Assembly (NCBI GenBank): GCA_021811025.1
Contig: JAJZPX010000154.1
Span: 1 to 5,436, forward strand
Direction: 5' to 3'
Source of the DNA: Actinomycetes bacterium
Lineage (GTDB): Bacteria; Actinomycetota; Coriobacteriia; Anaerosomatales; JAJZPX01
Length of the DNA stretch: 5,436 nt
How positions within the stretch are numbered: the stretch's first letter is position 1; each line of letters begins with the position of its first letter. This document shows, piece after piece, positions 1 to 4,757 of the stretch. The translations under genes and the position numbers were made by a program. The notes under the pieces are model-generated. The model ran no database searches. It saw only the letters and a list, made by a program, of their open reading frames with translations, and was not told the DNA's origin.

Positions 1-729
1 GACTGGGGCCCGCAGGGCCTTCTCGAGACGCTCGAGACCCTGGATGCAGCCGGAATCGCGACGGCGGGCGCCGGCCGCGACGGCGCTGAGGCGGCGTCTC
101 CGGCGGTACTCGCCTTGCCGGCTGGTCGCGTCCTGGTCTTCTCGTTCGGGGCGAGCAGCAGCGGAATCCCCGCGTCGTGGGCGGCGGGGGACGGGCGCCC
201 GGGCGTCGAGCTGCTGCCGGATCTTGGCGGGGCGGCCGCGGATCGCGTCGCGGGGAGGATCGACTCACGTCGACGGCCCGGTGACCTCGTTGTGGCCTCG
301 ATCCACTGGGGCGGCAACTGGGGGTACGAGATTCCTCGAGCGCACCGCGAGTTCGCCCGCCGCCTCGTCGACGCGGCGGGGGTCGACGTCGTGTACGGCC
401 ACTCCTCGCACCACCCTAAGGCGATCGAGTGCTACCGCGATCGGCCCATCCTCTACGGGTGCGGTGACTTCATCGACGACTACGAAGGCATCAGCGGCTA
501 CGAGGACTTCCGCAGCGACCTCGTCCTGGCGTATCTCGTGACGCTCTCCTCCTCCCCGCGAGGGCTCGTTCGCCTCGCGATGGTCCCGTTCCGCGTCGCG
601 CGTCTCCGTTTGCGGCGTGCCGCAAGGGCCGACGCGGAGTGGCTCCGGCGGCGCCTCGACCGGGAGTGCCGAGCGTTCGGATCGGGTGTGACGCTGAGCG
701 CGGACGGGACGCTCGCGCTCGAGGCATGA
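1..729 (+). CDS. CapA-family (PGA_cap) metallophosphatase-like protein, 5' end missing
   Basis: The frame is open from base 1 and ends with TGA at 727-729, leaving 242 residues of the C-terminal part. The first visible residues, DWGPQGLLETLETLDAAGI, match the segment just after the family's NNHxLD motif. The truncation therefore falls at that metal-site motif and the N-terminal domain lies outside the window. Other family hallmarks follow: SIHWGGNWGYE (about residues 100-110), YGHSSHHPKAIE (about 132-143) with its His cluster, and LYGCGDFIDDY (about 151-161). The tail ends in an Asp-Gly-containing strand, as family members do. CapA proteins are linked to poly-gamma-glutamate or capsule synthesis and have a calcineurin-like phosphatase fold. 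Many single-copy homologues have no proven role. Here there are no capB/capC neighbours within view, so a specific capsule function is only inferred. A TTG at 115 is in frame but lies inside the conserved domain and is not the true start. Confidence 0.9.
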   Translation, partial: DWGPQGLLETLETLDAAGIATAGAGRDGAEAASPAVLALPAGRVLVFSFGASSSGIPASWAAGDGRPGVELLPDLGGAAADRVAGRIDSRRRPGDLVVASIHWGGNWGYEIPRAHREFARRLVDAAGVDVVYGHSSHHPKAIECYRDRPILYGCGDFIDDYEGISGYEDFRSDLVLAYLVTLSSSPRGLVRLAMVPFRVARLRLRRAARADAEWLRRRLDRECRAFGSGVTLSADGTLALEA

Positions 730-748
730 GCGGCGGATGCCGCCTCAT
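726..748. terminator. Hairpin between two convergent genes
   Basis: Bases 730-734 (GCGGC) pair with 739-743 (GCCGC) around a GGAT loop. After one bulged C (744), 726-729 (ATGA) pair with 745-748 (TCAT), giving nine pairs in all. The TGA stop of the CapA-like gene (727-729) and the antisense TGA of the AbrB-like gene (745-747) sit opposite each other in the stem. Its position between facing genes suggests a shared terminator. There is no T-tract on either side, so an intrinsic terminator is not proven. Confidence 0.4.
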
Positions 749-960
749 CGCGATCGGGGAGTCTCCTCCTCGCGCCCGTCACCCTCGGGCGCGACCGGCA
801 GGAGGATGAGCATCCGGCCGTCGGTGTGCACCTCCAGCTCGTCTCCGTCACGCACTCCGAGGACCTCCAGCAGGTCGCGCGAGACGACCAATCCGCTGTC
901 CCCCTCCTGGAGGGTGACTCGTCCGAACAGAGTACCGGTGGTCACGACGGCCAGACGCAT
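745..960 (-). CDS. Small AbrB/MazE-type (SpoVT-AbrB domain) DNA-binding protein
   Basis: A 71-residue protein. Its first fifty-odd residues read as a swapped-hairpin AbrB domain: a strand (GRVTL), then GDSGLVVSRDLLEVLGV, then the highly typical turn RDGDELEV, then a final strand (GRMLILLPV). The pattern Gly-x-Ser-x-x-Val-x-x-x-x-Leu-Leu-x-x-Leu-Gly resembles MazE antitoxins and AbrB-like regulators. A charged tail (GDGREEETPRSR) follows. Two ATG codons are adjacent (963-961 and 960-958). The Shine-Dalgarno core GGAGG (972-968) is 7 bases from the second and only 4 from the first, so I chose 960; using 963 adds one Met. No toxin gene accompanies it: downstream is the opposing CapA-like gene and upstream a divergent unrelated gene. 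It is therefore best called an orphan transcriptional regulator. Its targets are unknown, with autoregulation likely by family habit. Confidence 0.82.
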   Translation of the reverse strand: MRLAVVTTGTLFGRVTLQEGDSGLVVSRDLLEVLGVRDGDELEVHTDGRMLILLPVAPEGDGREEETPRSR

Positions 961-975
961 CATCCGCCCTCCCCG

Positions 976-997
976 GGTACACGATGACGCGCGTACC
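976..997 (-). promoter_or_regulatory. Imperfect inverted repeat, candidate operator of the AbrB-like gene
   Basis: GGTACACG (976-983) and CGCGTACC (990-997) are inverted copies matching at 7 of 8 positions, separated by six bases. On the minus strand the repeat lies just ahead of the ribosome binding site of the AbrB-like gene, where transcription would be expected to start. That is a natural place for an autorepressor or for another dyad-binding regulator. AbrB-fold proteins often recognise loosely symmetric DNA, so assigning this site to the neighbouring protein is inference. Confidence 0.35.
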
Positions 998-1025
998 TTA
1001 ACGGGATCTAACCACGTCCTGTCCG
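995..1025 (-). promoter_or_regulatory. Weak candidate promoter for the AbrB-like gene
   Basis: Read on the minus strand, CGGACA (1025-1020) resembles a -35 element and TAAGGT (1000-995) keeps the three key TA...T positions of a -10 element. The spacer is 19 bases, longer than ideal. Initiation near 988 would give a leader of about 25 bases carrying the GGAGG site, and the inverted repeat at 976-997 would cover the start point. The match is poor enough that this is only a best guess within the divergent spacer. Confidence 0.2.
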
Positions 1026-1061
1026 GGGCGCGAGGAGCGCGTCCGTCGGGAAAGTCAAGAC

Positions 1062-1089
1062 GTGTCATCGAGGACGGCGGGTATACGAT
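1062..1089 (+). promoter_or_regulatory. Candidate promoter for leaderless transcription of the HEAT-like gene
   Basis: GTGTCA (1062-1067, 4/6 to TTGACA) and TACGAT (1084-1089, 4/6 to TATAAT with the key TA...T) are 16 bases apart. The -10 element ends six bases before the ATG at 1096, so initiation at the usual distance would fall on the A of the start codon. No Shine-Dalgarno sequence is placed for this ATG; the nearest purine run, GGCGGG, lies about 14 bases away. Leaderless mRNAs with this geometry are common in actinobacteria. Confidence 0.5.
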
Positions 1090-1095
1090 TCGAAC

Positions 1096-1728
1096 ATGGA
1101 CGGCACGCACGACAGCATCGAGGGAAGCGGACGGCACGACGAGCTCGACCGCGCCGCCTTGCTCGACCGCTGGCGAGCGCTGCTCTCGGCGCTGTCGCTG
1201 TACGCGCCCGCTCACCGCGTTCGGGTGTCCGCGGTAGCGGCGCTCAGAGAGATCGCCGCCCGATCGCCGAAGGTGGTGGCCGTCTACGCGTCCGACGTCG
1301 CGGGGCTCCTCGACGTCGAGGAGCGCCGGACGCGCTGGGAGGCGCTCTCCACGCTCGCGGTCCTCGCCGAGGACGACCCGCAGTCGCTCGCGCCGGTGGC
1401 CGAGGCGGTGAGCGGCGTGCTGTACCAGCACGAGTCCCCCGCGATGCGTCGGCTGGCGCTGCACGTCCTGAACGAGATATCCATGGCGTCGGACGAGGCG
1501 CGCGCCCAGGTCTGGCCGCTGCTCGACGAGGCGCTGCTGCTGCTGCGCGGCGAGCCCGAGTACCCGGCCGTGCTCGCTTCCGTCGTCCTGCTGCTCTCGG
1601 CAGGCATCGAGGAAACCGACCACCTGTGGGACTACGCCCTGCAGGATGCCTCGGACAGGCGGGCGCGAGTGCGTGTGCTGGCCTCGCAGATGCGCGAGCT
1701 TCTGTCCGGCGAGCAGGCGTGTCGATGA
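1096..1728 (+). CDS. HEAT-like repeat protein of unknown function
   Basis: A 210-residue soluble protein with no signal peptide or membrane helix. After an acidic, polar N-terminus (residues 1-20) it is almost entirely amphipathic helix. Similar helical segments recur about every 33-40 residues: VRVSAVAALREIAARS (42-57), RWEALSTLAVLAEDDP (80-95), MRRLALHVLNEIS (117-129), YPAVLASVVLLLSAG (156-170) and ARVRVLASQMRELL (190-203). The Arg/Ala-rich helix starts and the spacing fit HEAT or related alpha-solenoid repeats, which usually act as protein-binding scaffolds. I see no catalytic motif and do not recognise a named family. The ATG at 1096 lacks a ribosome binding site but sits right after a -10-like element. 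The gene ends 45 bases before the hydrolase gene, so co-transcription is possible. The role is unknown; binding a partner protein is inferred from the fold only. Confidence 0.72.
   Translation: MDGTHDSIEGSGRHDELDRAALLDRWRALLSALSLYAPAHRVRVSAVAALREIAARSPKVVAVYASDVAGLLDVEERRTRWEALSTLAVLAEDDPQSLAPVAEAVSGVLYQHESPAMRRLALHVLNEISMASDEARAQVWPLLDEALLLLRGEPEYPAVLASVVLLLSAGIEETDHLWDYALQDASDRRARVRVLASQMRELLSGEQACR
1305..1324. repeat. Perfect 20-base palindrome inside the HEAT-like gene
   Basis: The arm GCTCCTCGAC is followed immediately by its exact reverse complement, centred at 1314/1315. It encodes the stretch around LLDVEER of the HEAT-like protein. Palindromes with no spacer are typical of binding sites for symmetric dimers. 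In GC-rich coding DNA made of CTC/GAG and GAC/GTC codons, chance is also a fair explanation. Confidence 0.4.
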
Positions 1729-1747
1729 GCTAGCCCCTCGTCCGGGG

Positions 1748-1765
1748 TATCCTGCACGCGGGAGG
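1748..1765 (+). promoter_or_regulatory. Start region of the hydrolase gene: -10-like element and decisive RBS
   Basis: GGGAGG (1760-1765) is a strong Shine-Dalgarno sequence lying 8 bases before the GTG at 1774. A GTG at 1765 is also in frame but overlaps the Shine-Dalgarno itself, so 1774 is preferred. TATCCT (1748-1753) resembles a -10 element, but no good -35 is visible at the right distance. A separate promoter here is therefore uncertain, and read-through from the gene upstream is possible. Confidence 0.5.
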
Positions 1766-1773
1766 TGTCCGGA

Positions 1774-2406
1774 GTGAGCGAGATCGTCGACGTCAGCGTG
1801 CCCCTGCGTGAGGGGATGCCCGTGTGGCCGGGCGACGCGCCGTTCGGTATCCGGCGCGTGTCGGACATCGAGAAGGGCGACCACGACACCCTGTCCGAGT
1901 TCTGCCTCGGCACACACACGGGCACCCACGTGGACGCGCCCGCGCACTTCGTCGCCGGGGGTCCCACGATAGACTCCCTGCCGCCTGATGCCCTCGTCGG
2001 CGAGTGCAGGGTGCTCGACATCGAGGCGCGCGAGGCCGTTCCGGCCGAGGAGCTGCGGGCGCACGGCGTGAGGCCCGGCGAGCGGATCCTGCTGAAGTCG
2101 CGCAACTCCGCCCTGTGGGCCGACGACGCGTTCCGCGAGGACTTCACGTACCTCTCGACCGAGGCGGCGGAGTGGCTGGCCGAGGTGCGCCCGACCTGCG
2201 TCGGCGTCGACTACCTGTCGGTCGGCGGCTTCCATCGGAACGGCACGCCCGTCCACCGCGCGCTGCTCGGCGCCGGGATCTGGGTGATCGAGGGGCTGGA
2301 CCTCTCGGGCGTCGGGCCCGGTCGCTACGAGCTGCTGTGCCTGCCGCTGCGCGTCGCCGGAGCGGAGGGTGCCCCCGCTCGCGCGTACCTGCGCTCGCTC
2401 GGCTGA
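1774..2406 (+). CDS. Cyclase family metal-dependent hydrolase (kynurenine formamidase-like)
   Basis: A 210-residue cytoplasmic protein, the usual length for the cyclase/KynB family. The opening DVSVPLREGMPVWPGDAPF has the family's PxWPGD-type signature near the N-terminus. The metal motif HTGTHVDAPAHF (48-59) supplies His48, His52 and Asp54, plus His58. His161 (in GTPVHRALL) and Glu173 (in WVIEGLDL) occupy the C-terminal positions expected to complete the active site, so the enzyme looks intact. Characterised relatives hydrolyse N-formylkynurenine or isatin in tryptophan and indole breakdown, using divalent metal. No kynurenine-pathway gene is visible nearby, so the substrate cannot be assigned, and many actinobacterial homologues are simply labelled cyclase. 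The start is GTG at 1774, set by the GGGAGG site. The stop codon TGA (2404-2406) overlaps the -35 element for the isocitrate dehydrogenase gene. Confidence 0.88.
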   Translation: MSEIVDVSVPLREGMPVWPGDAPFGIRRVSDIEKGDHDTLSEFCLGTHTGTHVDAPAHFVAGGPTIDSLPPDALVGECRVLDIEAREAVPAEELRAHGVRPGERILLKSRNSALWADDAFREDFTYLSTEAAEWLAEVRPTCVGVDYLSVGGFHRNGTPVHRALLGAGIWVIEGLDLSGVGPGRYELLCLPLRVAGAEGAPARAYLRSLG

Positions 2407-2431
2407 CGCGGCGGCCTCCATCGCCTACACT
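2403..2431 (+). promoter_or_regulatory. Promoter before the isocitrate dehydrogenase gene
   Basis: CTGACG (2403-2408, 4/6 to TTGACA) and TACACT (2426-2431, 4/6 to TATAAT including TA...T) are separated by an ideal 17 bases. The -35 overlaps the stop codon of the upstream hydrolase gene. Initiation would fall near 2438, giving a leader of roughly 48 bases. This is the best sigma-70-type match in the window and probably drives the three genes that follow. Confidence 0.55.
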
Positions 2432-2441
2432 CGTTCCTCGA

Positions 2442-2463
2442 CGGCGGACGCTGTGAGCCGCCG
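2442..2463 (+). promoter_or_regulatory. Hairpin in the leader of the isocitrate dehydrogenase transcript
   Basis: CGGCGG (2442-2447) pairs perfectly with CCGCCG (2458-2463) around a ten-base loop. If transcription begins near 2438, this all-G/C stem sits at the very 5' end of the mRNA and leaves the GAGGAG ribosome binding site (2473-2478) free. It may stabilise the message. There is no sign of a riboswitch. Confidence 0.3.
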
Positions 2464-2485
2464 ACCGACCTCGAGGAGAACGCGC

Positions 2486-3574
2486 ATGGCGAAGCACACG
2501 ATCACGCTCATCCCCGGCGACGGCATCGGCCCGGAGATCACTACCGCGATGCGCAGGGTGGTCGAGGCGGCGGGCGTCGACATCGAGTGGCAGGCGGTCG
2601 ACGCGGGCGAGGGCGTCATGGACGCGTACGGGACGCCGCTGCCCGAGCACGTGATCGACGCGATACGCGAGACGAGGATCGCCATCAAGGGCCCGATCAC
2701 CACGCCGGTCGGCACCGGCTTCCGCAGCGTGAACGTGGCGCTTCGCAAGGCGCTCGACCTCTACGTCAACCTTCGCCCGGCGTTCAGCATCGCGGGGACG
2801 GGTGCGCGCTACGACGGCGTGGACATCGTCATCGTCCGCGAGAACACCGAGGACCTGTACGCCGGCGTGGAGTTCCAGGAGGGTGCGCCGGAGACCGCCG
2901 AGCTCATCGACTGGGTGCGCGAGCACGGCGCCGGGTCCATCCGGCCCGACTCGGGCATCTCGCTCAAGCCGATCTCGATCACCGGCAGCTCGCGCATCGT
3001 GCGCTGGGCGTTCGAATACGCGCTGGCGAACGGCCGCAGCAAGGTCACGGCGGTGCACAAGGCCAATATCCTCAAGTACTCGGACGGACTGTTCCTGAAG
3101 GTCGCGCGCGAGATCGCCGAGGAGTACGCCGGCCGAATGGAGTTCGAGGACCGCATCGTCGACATGACCTGCATGGGTCTCGTGCTGCGGCCCGAGGACT
3201 TCGACGTGATGGTGCTGCCGAACCTCTACGGCGACATCGTCTCGGACCTCGTCGCCGGTCTCGTCGGGGGCTTGGGGATCGCTCCCGGCGCGAACATCGG
3301 CGAGGAGTACGCGGTGTTCGAGCCCGTCCACGGCTCGGCGCCCAAGTACACCGGCAAGGATGTCGCTAACCCCACCGCCGAGATCCTCTCGGCGGTGCTG
3401 ATGCTCCGCCACATCGGAGAGCGCGAGCCGGCGGACCGCATCCTGGCGGCGGTGAAGGCCGTGCTGGCGGAAGGGACCGCGGTGACGTACGACATCAAGC
3501 GCACCAACACCGGATCGACGTCCGGGAGCGTCGGCACGCAGGCGTACGCCGACGCCATCATCGGCAAGTTGTAG
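2486..3574 (+). CDS. icd: Isocitrate dehydrogenase, short type I form, NADP use predicted
   Basis: A 362-residue enzyme of the beta-decarboxylating dehydrogenase family, converting isocitrate to 2-oxoglutarate and CO2 in the cytoplasm. The start ATG follows GAGGAG (2473-2478) by 7 bases; the open frame continues upstream but lacks homology there. It opens with the typical LIPGDGIGPEI. Isocitrate-binding residues match E. coli Icd: Ser81, Asn83, Arg87, Arg97 (FRSVNVALRK...LRP), Arg118 and Tyr125 (RENTEDLYAG), and Lys192 (VHKANILKYSDG). Asp226, Asp250 and Asp254 are the metal ligands. The RSxNxxLR pattern argues against isopropylmalate, homoisocitrate and tartrate dehydrogenases. The cofactor loop reads HGSAPKYTGKDVANP, with Lys287, Tyr288, Tyr335 and Arg339 at the NADP-determining positions (344, 345, 391 and 395 in E. 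coli). NAD enzymes have Asp-Ile/Leu at the first two. Ala294 (E. coli Val351) is the one NAD-like residue. It is shorter than E. coli Icd (416 aa). It lies 12 bases before the next gene. Confidence 0.93.
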   Translation: MAKHTITLIPGDGIGPEITTAMRRVVEAAGVDIEWQAVDAGEGVMDAYGTPLPEHVIDAIRETRIAIKGPITTPVGTGFRSVNVALRKALDLYVNLRPAFSIAGTGARYDGVDIVIVRENTEDLYAGVEFQEGAPETAELIDWVREHGAGSIRPDSGISLKPISITGSSRIVRWAFEYALANGRSKVTAVHKANILKYSDGLFLKVAREIAEEYAGRMEFEDRIVDMTCMGLVLRPEDFDVMVLPNLYGDIVSDLVAGLVGGLGIAPGANIGEEYAVFEPVHGSAPKYTGKDVANPTAEILSAVLMLRHIGEREPADRILAAVKAVLAEGTAVTYDIKRTNTGSTSGSVGTQAYADAIIGKL

Positions 3575-3586
3575 CGAGGCGCCTGG

Positions 3587-4756
3587 ATGCCCGGGTTCGA
3601 CGAGTGGGACGAGCTGGGCCCGCCTGAGATCAGGCCGGTCCCGGAGGGACGCGGGCGGCGCAAGGCGGCGATCGTCGCGTCGGCCGTCGCCGTGCTCGTG
3701 CTCGGGCTGGGCGTCGCCGTCGCGACGCGCGGGGGCGGAGACCGTGGCCGTGGCGGCGGCCCGTCGAAGGACGCGCAAGCTTCCGCGCCCACCACGATCA
3801 CGGAGTCGTTCACGGTCACGGCGAGCGGCGCGGCGACCAGCACGATCGTCACGCCGACGCCCGGCGCTACCTCGACGGCACCTGCCGTCCGGCAGCCGGT
3901 GCGCGCGACGAAGGTCGCGTACCGGCAGGACGGCGCGCTTTGGGTGGCCGAGGAGTCCGGCGCGGGGCCGCAGCGCGTCGTCGCGTCTGCCGCCGGCGCG
4001 TTCTCGCTCGCTCCAGACGGCAAGACGCTCGCGTTCGTCGACGCGGCGGCGAAGACACTGGCGCTCGCGGACGTCGACACGGGCCGTGTCACCACCGTCG
4101 GCCCGGCCGAGGTGCGTGAGCCGGTCTGGTCGCCGTTGTCGGACTGGCTGGCGTTCACCAACGCCGGGGAGGTGCGGCGCGTCCAGTCGGACGGTTCGCG
4201 CATGCGCTTCCTCGCGAAAGGGACGAACGTGGCGGTCGGGCCAAGCGGCCGGACGCTCGCGTACGCGACTGGAGCGGGCATCACGTTCGTCGACGAGAAC
4301 GAACGGCCGACGCGGATCTCCGTGAAGGGCCGCGTCGACGATCTCGCGCTGGGAGCGGACCGCTTGTTCTACTCGGTCGGGGGCGCGTCTCGCTCAGCGA
4401 TGGCGCTGCACAGCGTCCGGCTCGACGGCAAGGACGACAAGCAGCTCGCCGGCGGGCCCTCGGATCCCGAGGCGGGCATGTACGACGAGCTCACGCTGTC
4501 GCCCGACGGGAGCCGTCTCGCGTTCGCGGTGACAGGGGACGATCTTCACTCGCGGCTGCGCGCGATGACGGCCGACGGGACGCTCGACACGTCGCTCTCG
4601 CTGCGGCGGGACGACTACCTCATCAAGTGGTCGGCCGACGGCACGAGCATCCTGTTCATCGACGGGAACAAGCTGCAGGGCGAGACCACGCAGCTGATGA
4701 GCGTGCACCCCGACGGGTCGACCCGCCTCACCATCCTGAGGGGAGCCGGGATCTGA
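3587..4756 (+). CDS. Single-pass membrane protein with extracytoplasmic WD40/TolB-like beta-propeller
   Basis: A 389-residue protein. A short acidic, Pro-rich cytoplasmic tail (1-20) ends in the basic patch GRGRRK. One membrane helix follows (about 27-47), then a Gly/Arg patch and a Ser/Thr/Pro/Ala-rich linker (about 60-105) like a wall-spanning or surface stalk. From about residue 108 to the end it reads as a beta-propeller with repeated PD40-type blade signatures: SLAPDGKTLAFV (140-151), VWSPLSDWLAF (180-190), AVGPSGRTLAYA (216-227), TLSPDGSRLAFA (303-314) and KWSADGTSILFI (347-358). Such domains usually bind proteins or ligands. No enzyme motif is visible. The basic residues before the helix predict an outside C-terminus. 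The ATG at 3587 follows GAGG (3576-3579) by 7 bases and lies 12 bases after the isocitrate dehydrogenase stop, so it is probably co-transcribed. The next gene begins one base after its stop. The function is unknown. Confidence 0.83.
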   Translation: MPGFDEWDELGPPEIRPVPEGRGRRKAAIVASAVAVLVLGLGVAVATRGGGDRGRGGGPSKDAQASAPTTITESFTVTASGAATSTIVTPTPGATSTAPAVRQPVRATKVAYRQDGALWVAEESGAGPQRVVASAAGAFSLAPDGKTLAFVDAAAKTLALADVDTGRVTTVGPAEVREPVWSPLSDWLAFTNAGEVRRVQSDGSRMRFLAKGTNVAVGPSGRTLAYATGAGITFVDENERPTRISVKGRVDDLALGADRLFYSVGGASRSAMALHSVRLDGKDDKQLAGGPSDPEAGMYDELTLSPDGSRLAFAVTGDDLHSRLRAMTADGTLDTSLSLRRDDYLIKWSADGTSILFIDGNKLQGETTQLMSVHPDGSTRLTILRGAGI

Positions 4757-4757
4757 C

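Noticed and set aside
745..1095. A MazEF-type toxin-antitoxin pair
   Set aside because: The MazE-like protein has no toxin gene on either side. Downstream is the opposing CapA-like gene and upstream only a 132-base spacer and the divergent HEAT-like gene.
1734..1747. Hairpin CCCC...GGGG between the HEAT-like and hydrolase genes
   Set aside because: It has only four pairs and a six-base loop, with no T-tract. This is too weak to call a terminator in DNA this rich in G and C.
745..2421. A 558-codon open frame on the minus strand
   Set aside because: Only the last 71-72 codons (745-963) look like a protein. The rest is antisense to the HEAT-like and hydrolase genes, is rich in Arg, Gly, His and Gln with no domain, and results from the GC-rich third positions of those genes.
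2369..2485. An earlier start for isocitrate dehydrogenase (39 extra residues)
   Set aside because: The extra residues overlap the hydrolase gene, resemble nothing at the N-terminus of the family, and would span the promoter. The ATG at 2486 has a well-spaced GAGGAG and begins directly with the conserved strand.
2144..3778. A 544-codon minus-strand open frame across the isocitrate dehydrogenase gene
   Set aside because: It lies opposite a clearly recognised enzyme. Its product is low-complexity and Arg/Asp-rich with no motif, a usual artefact of high GC content.
4076..4090. Near-palindrome with 7-base arms (GACACGG/CCGTGTC) in the propeller gene
   Set aside because: It is short, lies inside coding sequence for a blade of the propeller, and is within what biased codon use would produce.
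3226..4284. A 352-codon minus-strand open frame rich in Ser, Thr and Ala
   Set aside because: It is antisense to the end of the dehydrogenase gene and to the propeller gene. Its composition mirrors those genes and no ribosome binding site or fold is evident.
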